From contig NZ_JAJQXA010000013.1 of the NCBI RefSeq assembly GCF_021245985.1, positions 1 to 64,000 on the forward strand: a DNA stretch of 64,000 nt. Direction: 5' to 3'. The notes below the pieces were generated by a model that did no database searches, was not told where the DNA came from, and was given only the letters and a program-made list of their open reading frames with translations. Of this stretch, positions 1-7,446 are shown one piece after another. This DNA comes from Flavobacterium soyae (GTDB lineage Bacteria > Bacteroidota > Bacteroidia > Flavobacteriales > Flavobacteriaceae). Within the stretch, counting starts at the first letter, position 1. Each line of letters opens with the position of its first letter. The translations under genes and the position numbers were made by a program.

Positions 1-63
1 AATCTTTAAAGACTACTTTTGAAGCTATACACACACCGCAATTTAATCAAATTGCAAGAATTA

Positions 64-88
64 GGAAAGCGAAAGCTTTCCTTTTTTT
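64..88 (+). terminator. Rho-independent terminator of an upstream gene
   Basis: A perfect 7-bp stem (GGAAAGC/GCTTTCC) with a GAAA tetraloop is followed by seven T. It should end a plus-strand gene lying left of the window. Positions 1-63 carry no reading frame that I can assign. Confidence 0.85.
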
Positions 89-94
89 ATGCCA

Positions 95-124
95 CAAAAA
101 AAGCTGCCTCACTTTTGAGACAGC
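95..124 (-). terminator. Rho-independent terminator, minus strand
   Basis: Read on the minus strand, GCTGTCTCA-AAAG-TGAGGCAGC forms a 9-bp stem with one G-T wobble, followed by a T run. It faces the preceding terminator, so the two close a convergent junction. The nearest minus-strand gene is the aldo/keto reductase about 360 bp away, with a repeat element in between. Positions 125-220 hold only a short GC-rich patch, at about 147-184, in AT-rich DNA. Confidence 0.7.
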
Positions 125-220
125 CTCGTAGTTTTTGTTAATCGGGAATTTAGCGGATAGCCCAGCCCGGAGGGACACGCCCAAATTCTAATTATTTAAT
201 TTTTTGAGATTTTTTTTTTG

Positions 221-478
221 AAACACATAGAAACATAGATTTTTTAGCTTTTGAAAAAGGTTGTAAAAAGAAACTAGTTTCTCACACATAGCTCTCAAAG
301 TTTGTCATTCCGAGGAACGAGGAATCGCACTAGAAACTCTATAAAGAATGTCGACAATCTTTGTCGAATACCGAGTGCGATTCCTCGTTCCTCGGAATGA
401 CAAGATTGTGTGGCTATGTTTTTTTAAACAAGTGAAACGCCTTTATCGATAAAGAAAAATCTATGTTTCTATGTGTTT
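221..478. repeat. Dispersed palindromic repeat, copy 1 (258 bp)
   Basis: The ends are inverted copies of AAACACATAGAAACATAGAT. Inside lies a second inverted pair beginning GTCATTCCGAGGAACGAGG, so the element can fold over nearly its whole length. A second copy, in opposite orientation, lies at 40631-40888 and has the same length. No open reading frame spans it. The structure fits a non-autonomous, MITE- or REP-like element, but no transposase identifies its mobiliser. Confidence 0.85.
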
Positions 479-484
479 AGAATA

Positions 485-1471
485 TTATTTTAATTTAGAA
501 ATCGCCTGATTAATGAAATCAAGTTCTGAAGCTGATAAATCGAAATCCATTGTTTTGGCGTTTGAAATGGCTTGTTCTGCGTTTCTTGCTCCGGCTAAAA
601 CAATTGTAATTCCTTTTTGTAAAGTTGTCCAGCGTAAAACCAATTGTGAAATCGAAATGTGTTTTGCGTTTGCCAGAGAACTTAATTCTTCGACCAATGT
701 TTTTACTTTTTGAAGATCAAATTGACCGAAATAGCCATTTCTATGATCGTTATCTTTTAATTTGCTGTCGGTAAAATATTTTCCGGTTAGTAAACCTCTT
801 TCCATTGGGCTGTAAGCAATGATTCCGATATTTTCCTGAATCGTAAGCGGGACTAAATCAGTTTGAATGGCCTGATTCAGCATACTAAAGGGAACTTGAT
901 TTGAAGCCAATTGAATTGTTTTTTGTGCTTCTTTTATTTGTTCTGCATTGTAATTACTAACTCCGGCTGCTCTAATTTTTCCTTGCTGAATAAGAATTTC
1001 TAAAGCCTCCATAGTTTCCTGAATTGGAGTAGTGGAGTCAGGCCAGTGAATTTGCAATAAGTCAATATAATCTGTTTGAAGGCGTTTTAAGCTTTCTTCA
1101 ACTTCTTTGATAATGTTGTTTTTTGAAGTGTATTTATAAATTGGTAACTTTTTTCCGTTGTCATCGGCATCAAAAAAGAAATCACCTTTTCCGTAATTGC
1201 TTCCATCCCAGACCAAACCAAATTTGGTTAACAATTGTACTTTTGAACGATCTTGAGATTTTAAAGCTTCGCCAATCATTTCTTCGCTTAAGCCAAATCC
1301 ATAAAAAGGAGCGGTGTCGATTGTGGTTACGCCGTGAGCTATAGAAGCGTGAATAGAGTCGATAGAATCTTTCTTTTCGTTTCCGCCCCACATGTTTCCG
1401 CCAATTGCAAATGCACCGTAAGTTATAGTTGATAATTCAAGTTCTGAGCTGCCTAATTTTCTATATTCCAT
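485..1471 (-). CDS. Aldo/keto reductase family oxidoreductase
   Basis: The 328-residue product has the length and motif order of the aldo/keto reductase TIM-barrel family, which are cytosolic NAD(P)H-dependent carbonyl reductases. Visible tetrad elements are Asp and Tyr in TIDTAPFYGFG, Lys in LLTKFGLVWD and His in LLQIHWPD. The C-terminal part carries the cofactor-binding GARNAEQ stretch. The start follows from the MEYRKLG beginning, usual for this family, and from the promoter-like element just upstream. The gene is divergent from an AraC-type regulator and shares a 119-bp intergenic region containing an inverted repeat, so the regulator probably controls it. The substrate cannot be read from sequence; sugar or aromatic aldehydes are both possible. 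Confidence 0.9.
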   Translation of the reverse strand: MEYRKLGSSELELSTITYGAFAIGGNMWGGNEKKDSIDSIHASIAHGVTTIDTAPFYGFGLSEEMIGEALKSQDRSKVQLLTKFGLVWDGSNYGKGDFFFDADDNGKKLPIYKYTSKNNIIKEVEESLKRLQTDYIDLLQIHWPDSTTPIQETMEALEILIQQGKIRAAGVSNYNAEQIKEAQKTIQLASNQVPFSMLNQAIQTDLVPLTIQENIGIIAYSPMERGLLTGKYFTDSKLKDNDHRNGYFGQFDLQKVKTLVEELSSLANAKHISISQLVLRWTTLQKGITIVLAGARNAEQAISNAKTMDFDLSASELDFINQAISKLK

Positions 1472-1502
1472 GATATTAAAATTGATGTCTTAAATTTTTT
1501 TT

Positions 1503-1549
1503 GACAAAATTATACCATTTTTTAAAGTGTTAAATTGTATAATTTTGTC
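1503..1549. promoter_or_regulatory. 13-bp inverted repeat in the divergent promoter region (candidate AraC operator)
   Basis: GACAAAATTATAC at 1503-1515 is repeated as a perfect inverted copy at 1537-1549, with centres about 34 bp apart. The left arm contains CAAAATTA (1505-1512), which reads TAATTTTG on the minus strand and fits the Bacteroidota -7 consensus for the reductase gene. The right arm lies just upstream of the regulator promoter. This geometry would let a dimeric regulator act on both genes. Confidence 0.6.
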
Positions 1550-1558
1550 TTTTTTAGG

Positions 1559-1566
1559 TATATTTG
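1559..1566 (+). promoter_or_regulatory. -7 promoter element (TATATTTG) of the AraC-type gene
   Basis: TATATTTG matches the Bacteroidota primary sigma -7 consensus TAnnTTTG and lies 24 bp before the start codon at 1591. A TTG at 1535-1537, 21 bp upstream, is a plausible -33 element. Confidence 0.55.
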
Positions 1567-1590
1567 CATCTTCAATTAATTCTTTAGATT

Positions 1591-2436
1591 ATGAAAAAAG
1601 AAAATTTGTACGAGCCGTTTACGGTTTCCTTTGAAACATTGAATGAATATCCCGATGTTGGAGATCGTCATAATTTCTTTGAATTGGTTTATATTTTAGG
1701 CGGAACAGGAAGGCAGTGTATCAACAAGAATATTTTTGAATATGATGCTGGACATATGTTTTTATTGACGCCTGAAGATTGTCATAATTTTACAATTGAA
1801 ACCGAAACGAAGTTTTTCTTTTTGAGGTTTAATGATATTTATTTGAAGAATTCCAGTCTGCAAAACGAAAATATTCAACGTTTAGAATATATTCTGCAAA
1901 ATGCCAATCATCAGCCGGGTTGTATCTTGAAAAATGATGCCGATAAATGTTTGGTGAAAGTGATGATTGAGGCTATTTGCCGTGAACATCAGGATAAGGA
2001 TGTATACAATCAGGAATTGATTCAGCAATTGGTAAATACGCTGATTATTATTGTGGCAAGAAATATTGCGAAATATTTACCGGAGCAGGTAAATGTAGGT
2101 TCTGAAGCCAGAGCGATGGATATTCTGCAATATATTCAGACGAACATTTATTATCCCGAGAAGATTAAAGCAGAATCTATAAGTGATTATTTCGGGATTT
2201 CGAATACGTACTTAGGACGTTATTTTAAGAAACATGCCAGTGAAACAATGCAGCAATATATCAGCAATTATAAGACGAAATTGATTGAGCATCGTTTACA
2301 ATTCAGCGATAAGCGTATTAACGAAATTGCGTACGAATTTGGTTTTACGGATGAAAGCCATTTTAATAAATTCTTCAAAAAACAAAGAGGAAACAGTCCT
2401 TCGGAATTTAGAAAAACGATTCGGATTAGTGCATAA
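1591..2436 (+). CDS. AraC-family transcriptional regulator
   Basis: The 281-residue product has an N-terminal cupin-like sensor half (about 1-150, with the NFFELVYILGGTGRQ strand pattern) and a C-terminal AraC double helix-turn-helix (about 180-278). The second HTH carries the family signature ending in INEIAYEFGFTDESHFNKFFKKQ and SPSEFRK. It probably activates or represses the divergent aldo/keto reductase in response to a small ligand. A diverged copy of its last 15 or so codons is found beyond the adjacent toxin-antitoxin pair, at 3541-3597. Confidence 0.93.
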   Translation: MKKENLYEPFTVSFETLNEYPDVGDRHNFFELVYILGGTGRQCINKNIFEYDAGHMFLLTPEDCHNFTIETETKFFFLRFNDIYLKNSSLQNENIQRLEYILQNANHQPGCILKNDADKCLVKVMIEAICREHQDKDVYNQELIQQLVNTLIIIVARNIAKYLPEQVNVGSEARAMDILQYIQTNIYYPEKIKAESISDYFGISNTYLGRYFKKHASETMQQYISNYKTKLIEHRLQFSDKRINEIAYEFGFTDESHFNKFFKKQRGNSPSEFRKTIRISA

Positions 2437-2508
2437 ACACGAATTGTACGAATTTGCACGAATTTTTTTGCCACAGATTTAGAGGATTAAAATGATTTTT
2501 TATCTGTG
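2437..2508. other. Short intergenic spacer with imperfect inverted repeat
   Basis: The segment separates the convergent araC and toxin genes. CACAGATTTAGAGGATTAAAATGA is followed by ATCTGTG, an imperfect foldback of CACAGAT with ATCTGTG. It could act as a weak bidirectional terminator. Confidence 0.3.
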
Positions 2509-2979
2509 TTATTTAGTTTTAAATCTTGAATCAAAAGCCATTCTGGCTGTGCTTAAGACTTTAATTTTTGATGCGTCTTTATGCTGTGGGTTTATTAAAT
2601 AATTAAATTCCTGCGGTACAATACTGCTTGGAACTTTTAGAACTGCGGCTTCGTTGTAATCTATAAAGTCGTCGCCTATTGTCTGGGTTATTAAAATAGG
2701 TGGTTTAGAATCCCAGTCTTCGGGTAAATCTTCCAGATGCACTTCTTGAATAGTGATTTCGTCCGGGATTTCAATTTCTACATAAAAACGATCAACAGGT
2801 AAATCTTCACTTAAATCTAAATGAACTGAAACTTCAAGTGTTGCCAGGGCTCTGCTTTCTGCTGTATATACCATGCGGGTATTAAGGCTGTTCCATCTAT
2901 AACCTTCAGACATTGATGCACCAATTCTTTTTAAAGTTGCTGCCAGGTATTTTTCTCTTTCAATTCTAAATACTATCAT
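2509..2979 (-). CDS. RES-domain toxin of a type II toxin-antitoxin system
   Basis: The 156-residue product matches the RES family, named for conserved Arg, Glu and Ser residues. Candidates are Arg in the N-terminal VFRIER segment, the YRWNSLNTRMVYTAES stretch, and the Glu of LATLEVSVHLD. Characterised RES toxins (MbcT, ParT and relatives) degrade NAD+ or ADP-ribosylate targets, which halts growth. Its start codon shares one base with the stop of the upstream gene (TAATG), so the pair is translationally coupled in the usual antitoxin-toxin order. Length is typical for the family and no truncation is apparent. Confidence 0.85.
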   Translation of the reverse strand: MIVFRIEREKYLAATLKRIGASMSEGYRWNSLNTRMVYTAESRALATLEVSVHLDLSEDLPVDRFYVEIEIPDEITIQEVHLEDLPEDWDSKPPILITQTIGDDFIDYNEAAVLKVPSSIVPQEFNYLINPQHKDASKIKVLSTARMAFDSRFKTK

Positions 2980-3479
2980 TATGCCAGGTTTCCGAACTCC
3001 AATCGATTTAAACTGAATTTTACTTCGTTAATTCCTGTAATTGTATCCAGCATATTTTCAGGTGTATTTCCTCCTATAGATAGATTTGGTTTTTTTAGCC
3101 ATCGTTGAAATTTCTCCTCTTCATCGTTGAAAACCTCCAAACCGTAATCTATTAATTCATTAATTAAAATTACCAATTCGCTGTCTCTGCTGTCTAAAAG
3201 AAGATGCTCACTTTTCTTTTTGTTATAAGTTGTCTGCGGAATTCCAACAATTGTTAAAACTGATTTTACAGGATTGTTTAATCTTCTGCTGATGACTTCA
3301 ATTGAATCATAGGGAATACCTGATCTTATGACTTCAACACGCTCAAGTTTATTGCTCCAGCTGTATTCTTTACCTCCGGAGTTTAACGTAGATCTCTTAA
3401 TTGAGATTACTTTTCCTGATGCGTTTTCAATACTTCTTTTAGTATCAAAAGGTTCTGTTTTTTGTTTTATACTTTTCAT
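2979..3479 (-). CDS. Xre/MbcA/ParS-type antitoxin of the RES toxin
   Basis: The 166-residue product has the architecture of RES-partner antitoxins: an N-terminal Xre-like DNA-binding region around VISRRLNNPVKSVLTIVGIPQTTYNKKK, and a C-terminal DUF2384-type toxin-binding domain (about 100-166, with EKFQRWLKKPNLSIGG and TPENMLDTITGINEV). It should neutralise the downstream RES toxin by covering its active site and autoregulate the operon. A 16-bp palindrome 26 bp upstream of its start is a likely operator. Confidence 0.83.
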   Translation of the reverse strand: MKSIKQKTEPFDTKRSIENASGKVISIKRSTLNSGGKEYSWSNKLERVEVIRSGIPYDSIEVISRRLNNPVKSVLTIVGIPQTTYNKKKSEHLLLDSRDSELVILINELIDYGLEVFNDEEEKFQRWLKKPNLSIGGNTPENMLDTITGINEVKFSLNRLEFGNLA

Positions 3480-3504
3480 AAGACAACTTATTTGCTGTAA
3501 AGAT

Positions 3505-3520
3505 ACAACAATTTTGTTGT
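3505..3520. promoter_or_regulatory. 16-bp palindrome upstream of the antitoxin gene (candidate operator)
   Basis: ACAACAA-TT-TTGTTGT is a perfect 7-bp inverted repeat lying 26-41 bp before the antitoxin start codon. The adjacent minus-strand TATCTTTA resembles the TAnnTTTG -7 box at seven of eight positions, so binding here would block transcription. This is the expected place for antitoxin autoregulation. Confidence 0.5.
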
Positions 3521-3540
3521 TTAATTGTTTAATTGATGAA

Positions 3541-3597
3541 AAATATGAGCGAAATAGCCCTTCTGAATTCAGAAAAAGGATTCGTATTAATGCGTGA
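3541..3597 (+). pseudogene. Remnant of an AraC-type gene 3' end
   Basis: In frame, this segment ends in NSPSEFRKRIRINA and a stop codon. It differs at only two positions from the corresponding end of the AraC regulator (NSPSEFRKTIRISA). Nucleotide similarity spans roughly 50 bases and stops upstream, where the toxin-antitoxin region begins. There is no start or DNA-binding core, so it is a fragment rather than a gene. Confidence 0.7.
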
Positions 3598-3652
3598 TAT
3601 TGGAACGCAGATGGTACGGATTTAAACGGGTTTATTTTGTTTTTCTACTATT

Positions 3653-3668
3653 CCCGATAGCTATCGGG
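3653..3668. repeat. Perfect 16-bp palindrome CCCGATAGCTATCGGG
   Basis: This self-complementary sequence lies between convergent units, downstream of the NlpC/P60 gene (read leftward). Similar GATAGCTATC palindromes are, from general familiarity, common intergenic repeats in flavobacteria. It may serve as a terminator stem or be a dispersed repeat. Confidence 0.5.
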
Positions 3669-3719
3669 ATATTTGATTAAAAAGATTTTTAATTTGTGAT
3701 AATTCGTGGAATTTGTGTT

Positions 3720-4481
3720 TTAAATAATCTTTTTTATCACACGCAAATTGTGTGTGTGTTTGTTTAATTCCGGATTGTAAATTCCAAGATGATCTAAGCG
3801 GTCAATGCGGACTTTTCCACTTGCGTGAATGATGTAATTGTTTTCCATAATGATGCCGACATGAATGATGTTTCCTTCTTCGTTGTCAAAAAAGGCTAAA
3901 TCTCCTGCTTCACTTTCTTCAATAAAACTTAAAGGTTCTCCGTCAAGTGCCTGCTGCGATGCGTCGCGATGAATTTTGTAGCCGTTTAGTTTGTAAACCA
4001 TTTGTGTAAAACCAGAACAATCGATTCCGAATGGTGTTTTTCCACCCCATAAATAAGGTGCGTTCAAATACATAAAAGCAGTGCTTATAAGTGCACTTTT
4101 TGGTTTTGCACCGCTGGTTTTTGTTCCTTCAAAATCAAAATTTGAAGTGTTGATTTCGCTATTGTTTAGAAAAGTTAAGGAAGCTCCAAGCGGAATGGGC
4201 AATAATAAATTATCCGGTGCAGTGATATAATCAATTAAATCAGCATTTAGAATTATGGCTTCTTTGCTTAACTGATTATACTGTTCCTCAGATATTACCT
4301 GATATTGTTTCGAATCTACCCAGCCTTCATAATCATCAAACTGAATTTTTATTCGAGCCCATTGATTTTGGCGTTCTAAAATTTTGATGTGTTCGCCAAA
4401 CAAAAGCTGTGTAACGATTTCACTTCTGTCGCTAGGCTCAGATCGAACGGGTACTATGGCAAGATTGCAGATTCCGAACAT
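3720..4481 (-). CDS. C40-family (NlpC/P60) peptidase with N-terminal SH3-like domain
   Basis: The 253-residue product combines a bacterial SH3-like region (about 10-70) with a C-terminal NlpC/P60 domain (about 125-253). Likely catalytic residues are Cys155 in FGIDCSGFTQ, His207 in NIIHVGII and His219 in YIIHASG. Such enzymes cut gamma-D-Glu-diaminopimelate bonds in peptidoglycan stem peptides. No clear signal peptide is seen at MFGICNLAIVPV. Either the protein acts on recycled muropeptides in the cytoplasm, or it uses a start I did not identify. It lies 66 bp downstream of the thiolase gene on the same strand and may be cotranscribed with it. Confidence 0.88.
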   Translation of the reverse strand: MFGICNLAIVPVRSEPSDRSEIVTQLLFGEHIKILERQNQWARIKIQFDDYEGWVDSKQYQVISEEQYNQLSKEAIILNADLIDYITAPDNLLLPIPLGASLTFLNNSEINTSNFDFEGTKTSGAKPKSALISTAFMYLNAPYLWGGKTPFGIDCSGFTQMVYKLNGYKIHRDASQQALDGEPLSFIEESEAGDLAFFDNEEGNIIHVGIIMENNYIIHASGKVRIDRLDHLGIYNPELNKHTHNLRVIKKII

Positions 4482-4547
4482 TTAGATAATGTATTAGTTG
4501 AAAAATTAGGAGTTATTAGAAATTAATAACTCCTAATGAAATATTAT

Positions 4548-5726
4548 TTAAGCTCTTTCGATAACAATTGCTGATGCTCCGCCGCCGCCATTGCAAATTG
4601 CTGCAGCTCCGGTTTTAGCGTTGTTTTGTTCTAAAACATTTAGTAAAGTTACAATAATACGAGCTCCTGAACAACCCAGAGGATGTCCTAATGAAACTGC
4701 ACCGCCATTTACATTTATTTTATTGTTATCAAGATTTAAGATTTTTGAATTGGCTAGGCCAACAACTGAGAACGCTTCATTGAATTCGAAATAATCAACA
4801 TCGCCAATTGCAATTCCTGCTTTGTTTAAAGCTTTTGGTAAAGCTTTTGCCGGGCTTGTAGTAAACCATTTTGGTTCCTGTGCAGCATCGGCATAACCTT
4901 TTATGTAGGCTAAAGGTTTTAGACCTAAAGCATTTGCTTTTTCTTCAGACATTAAAACTAAAGCTGCAGCACCATCGTTGATTGTTGAAGCGTTTGCAGC
5001 GGTTACTGTTCCGTCTTTTGTGAAAACAGCGCTTAATGAAGGGATTTTATCCAATTTTACATTGGTATATTCTTCGTCTTTAGAAACGATAACTGGTTCT
5101 CCGCGTCTTTGCGGAACTTCAACAGGAACGATTTCATTGTCAAATTTTCCGGAATCCCAGGCTTTTGCGCTTCTTTCATAAGACTGAATAGCAAAATTAT
5201 CCTGTTCTTCACGGCTGATGTTGTATTCAGCTGCACATAAATCAGCGCAAACTCCCATTGCGTTGTTATCGTAAGCATCTGTCAAACCATCTTTTTGCAT
5301 TCCGTCTAGCATTGTTGCCGGGCCAAATTTGTTTCCGGCACGCATTTGTACGTAGTGTGGAATCAAGCTCATGCTTTCCATTCCGCCGGCAACTACAATT
5401 TCTGCATCGCCGCAAGCGATTGCCTGTGCGCCAAACATTACAGCTTTCATTCCAGAGGCACAGACTTTGTTTACTGTTGTGGCAGCAACTTCGTTTGATA
5501 ATCCGGCAAAAAGGGCAGCCTGACGGGCCGGAGCTTGTCCAACGCCTGCCTGGATTACATTTCCCATGAAAACTTCATCAACTAATTTTGGGTCTAGGTT
5601 AATTTTTGAAAGGGCTCCTTTTATGGCAGCAGCTCCTAATTTTGGTGCGGGTACGGTAGATAACCCTCCCATGAAACTTCCGATAGGTGTTCTAACGGCA
5701 GAAACGATAACAACTCTTTTGTTCAT
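4548..5726 (-). CDS. Acetyl-CoA C-acyltransferase (thiolase)
   Basis: The 392-residue product has the standard thiolase length and all three signature regions. The nucleophilic Cys89 sits in NKVCASGMKAV, His348 in GGAVSLGHPLGCSG, and Cys378 in AAICNGGGGAS. The family condenses two acetyl-CoA or cleaves 3-ketoacyl-CoA; the size and motif spacing favour a biosynthetic-type acetyl-CoA acetyltransferase. It is cytosolic, in fatty acid or ketone-body-like metabolism. The NlpC/P60 gene follows on the same strand. Confidence 0.94.
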   Translation of the reverse strand: MNKRVVIVSAVRTPIGSFMGGLSTVPAPKLGAAAIKGALSKINLDPKLVDEVFMGNVIQAGVGQAPARQAALFAGLSNEVAATTVNKVCASGMKAVMFGAQAIACGDAEIVVAGGMESMSLIPHYVQMRAGNKFGPATMLDGMQKDGLTDAYDNNAMGVCADLCAAEYNISREEQDNFAIQSYERSAKAWDSGKFDNEIVPVEVPQRRGEPVIVSKDEEYTNVKLDKIPSLSAVFTKDGTVTAANASTINDGAAALVLMSEEKANALGLKPLAYIKGYADAAQEPKWFTTSPAKALPKALNKAGIAIGDVDYFEFNEAFSVVGLANSKILNLDNNKINVNGGAVSLGHPLGCSGARIIVTLLNVLEQNNAKTGAAAICNGGGGASAIVIERA

Positions 5727-5903
5727 TTTCTGTTTAATATTAGTTAATCAAGCAAATTTACTGTTTATTTGAATAAATTCAAATTTTGTATCAATCCGAA
5801 TGGATTTTAAATTTAAGATGAAATTTTTGTTAATTCTATTTGTTTGATTGTGAAGTGTTTTAAAAAAAAGATTGAAAAAAGATAAAAAAAAGCGCAAAAA
5901 TAG

Positions 5904-5934
5904 TTGTGAGTAATATAATGTTGTGTTACATTTG
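5904..5934 (+). promoter_or_regulatory. Promoter of the tRNA-Ser/Pro/Arg operon
   Basis: A TTG at 5904-5906 and TACATTTG at 5927-5934 are separated by 20 bp. This matches the Bacteroidota -33/-7 arrangement (TTG, 19-21 bp, TAnnTTTG). The first tRNA begins 34 bp after the -7 box. Confidence 0.7.
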
Positions 5935-5967
5935 CAACCGCAAAATAGGACACGTTTCCTTGAGCTT

Positions 5968-6051
5968 GGAGAGGTGCCAGAGCGGTAATGGAGCAGATTG
6001 CTAATCTGTCGACGGGTAACCGTCGCCAGGGTTCGAGTCCCTGTCTCTCCG
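5968..6051 (+). tRNA. tRNA-Ser (anticodon GCT)
   Basis: The segment folds as a class II tRNA. The acceptor stem pairs GGAGAGG with TCTCTCC, the anticodon GCT is at 6000-6002, a long variable arm is at CGACGGGTAACCGTCG, and the T-loop is GTTCGAGTC. The discriminator base is G6051, and CCA is not encoded. Confidence 0.95.
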
Positions 6052-6066
6052 CTTAATTTTTTGCCT

Positions 6067-6141
6067 CGGGGTGTAGCGTAGCCCGGTTATCGCGCCTGCT
6101 TTGGGAGCAGGAGGCCGCAGGTTCGAATCCTGCCACCCCGA
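6067..6141 (+). tRNA. tRNA-Pro (anticodon TGG)
   Basis: The acceptor stem CGGGGTG pairs with the CACCCCG end. The anticodon TGG at 6102-6104 sits in a CCTGC/GCAGG stem, and the T-arm is GCAGGTTCGAATCCTGC. The gene is 15 bp from the preceding tRNA, in one operon. Confidence 0.95.
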
Positions 6142-6175
6142 CTAAAACTTTAAGGGATAAAGTTTAAAAAAAAAT

Positions 6176-6221
<46 letters not shown>

Positions 6222-6249
<28 letters not shown>

Positions 6250-6285
6250 CGAAAAGCCACTCAATTTGAGTGGCTTTTTTGTTTT
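6222..6285 (+). repeat. Direct repeat, left copy (att-like, tRNA-Arg 3' end plus terminator)
   Basis: From GTCGAAGG to the tRNA 3' end, 26 bases (6222-6247) are identical to 7229-7254. Similarity then continues through the terminator to about 6285. This is the intact copy, within the functional tRNA. The arrangement is that of a tRNA gene used as an attachment site. Confidence 0.8.
6254..6280 (+). terminator. Terminator of the tRNA operon
   Basis: AGCCACTCA and TGAGTGGCT form a 9-bp stem with a short AT loop, followed by six T. An imperfect copy of the same stem follows the duplicated tRNA fragment at 7262-7286. Confidence 0.88.
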
Positions 6286-6453
6286 ATACAATCATCTATC
6301 TAGTCAATCGAACTGTTTTTATAATTTGGATTTTTAGAAACTTATTTCGTTTTTTTGATTTTAGAATTGTATTTTTATGTTGAACTTTTCTAAAATCGGA
6401 ATAAAATAGAATCTCTTATATTAAAATATAAAAGTTTAGGAATTGCCGATGTA

Positions 6454-7197
6454 TTGCATTATGAGAAATTCAATTTAATTTCCATAAGTCATCACTCTAC
6501 AAAAATTGAAGGTTCTACTTTAACAGAACTAGAAACTCAAATTTTGCTGGATGATGGTCTGACTCCAAAAGGGAAGCCTGTTAATGATACTTTAATGGTT
6601 ACAGATCATTTTAAGGCACTACATTTTATTGTTGATAAAGCAAGAAACAAAACAGCAGTTACAATAGAGTTAATAAAAGAAATTAATTCTTATGTAATGA
6701 AAAGCACAGGAGGCATCTACAGTACTATTTTGGGAGAAATTGATGCAGGTAAGAGAATGTTTCGAAAAGGAAATGTTACAGCAGGGATTTCTTATTTTCC
6801 AAATTATGACAAGGTAGAAAGACTAACTAATGAATTAGTTTTGTCTATCAATTCCCGAATGAATAATGATTTATCAATAGATGAAAAATTGAATTTATCT
6901 TTTGATGCGCATTTTAATCTAGTAAGCATTCATCCATTTTATGATGGAAATGGAAGAACTTCTCGATTGATTATGAATTACATTCAGGCTTTTTATGACC
7001 TTCCTTTAGCAATTGTAAATAGTGAAGATAAACAAGAATACATTCAGGCTTTGATTGATACAAGAGAAAAAGAGAATATTGAAATTTTTAGAAACTTCAT
7101 GAAAAATCAATATGAGCAATATCTTTTAAATGAAATAAAAAAAATCGAAGACAGCTTTTCGTCAAAATCAAATAAGGGATTTAGTTTTCTTTTTTAA
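6454..7197 (+). CDS. Fic-domain protein (AMPylase type), probably 5'-truncated
   Basis: The protein carries the complete Fic core motif HPFYDGNGRTSR (H160-R171 counting from this start). It also has an N-terminal STKIEG segment that matches the (S/T)xxxE(G/N) inhibitory motif of autoinhibited Fic enzymes. Fic proteins transfer AMP or other nucleotide moieties to target proteins. The first usable codon here is TTG at 6454. The frame stays open only back to a stop at 6391, and no ATG precedes the conserved LGIADVLHYEKF region. The original start was therefore probably lost when the islet formed, or a rare start is used. It sits alone between duplicated tRNA-Arg ends. Confidence 0.78.
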   Translation: MHYEKFNLISISHHSTKIEGSTLTELETQILLDDGLTPKGKPVNDTLMVTDHFKALHFIVDKARNKTAVTIELIKEINSYVMKSTGGIYSTILGEIDAGKRMFRKGNVTAGISYFPNYDKVERLTNELVLSINSRMNNDLSIDEKLNLSFDAHFNLVSIHPFYDGNGRTSRLIMNYIQAFYDLPLAIVNSEDKQEYIQALIDTREKENIEIFRNFMKNQYEQYLLNEIKKIEDSFSSKSNKGFSFLF

Positions 7198-7228
7198 AAT
7201 GAATTTATAGAATATAATAATCGGGACA

Positions 7229-7292
7229 GTCGAAGGTTCGAATCCTTCTGCGTTTACATAAAGCTGCTCAAATCGAGTGGCTTTTTTGTTTT
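7229..7292 (+). repeat. Direct repeat, right copy (displaced tRNA-Arg 3' end plus terminator)
   Basis: The segment repeats 26 bases of the tRNA-Arg 3' half exactly, then a diverged version of its terminator. The tRNA 5' half is absent, so it is not a functional tRNA. It closes the Fic-bearing interval on the right. Confidence 0.8.
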
Positions 7293-7353
7293 GTATATTT
7301 ATTTAAAAGTGCTTTTTTGTATAAAAGTTTGTAAATAGTTTTAATAATTAAAT

Positions 7354-7440
7354 AAAAAAGTCCCACCGAAGCAGGACTAAAGATTTTCATCTACGGCATA
7401 TAGCCTTATTGTGATAAGATTAAAGATTAGAAATTTTAAT
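7354..7440 (-). ncRNA. tracrRNA of the type II-C CRISPR system
   Basis: On the plus strand, positions 7417-7433 share GATTAAAGATTAGAAA with the CRISPR repeat, so the minus-strand transcript contains the anti-repeat. It pairs with the 5' two thirds of the repeat, with an interruption near GTT, and ends against TTGTG. Next come a short stem (GGCTATATGCC) and a strong hairpin AGTCCTGC-TTCG-GTGGGACT with six T, which acts as structural stem and terminator. The length of about 87 nt fits II-C tracrRNAs. The 5' end is placed from the promoter and is approximate. Complementarity means crRNAs are read from the plus strand, away from cas9. Confidence 0.85.
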
Positions 7441-7446
7441 CAGTCA

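Noticed and set aside
3328..3597. 89-codon plus-strand frame near the antitoxin gene
   Set aside because: Most of it is antisense to the antitoxin. Only its last 19 codons are meaningful, as an araC remnant, and are listed as such.
5258..5569. 103-codon plus-strand frame opposite the thiolase gene
   Set aside because: The thiolase motifs on the minus strand are complete, so this is an antisense shadow.
7229..7255. Apparent fourth tRNA
   Set aside because: Only the variable and T-arm side of tRNA-Arg is present; the D-arm and anticodon are missing.
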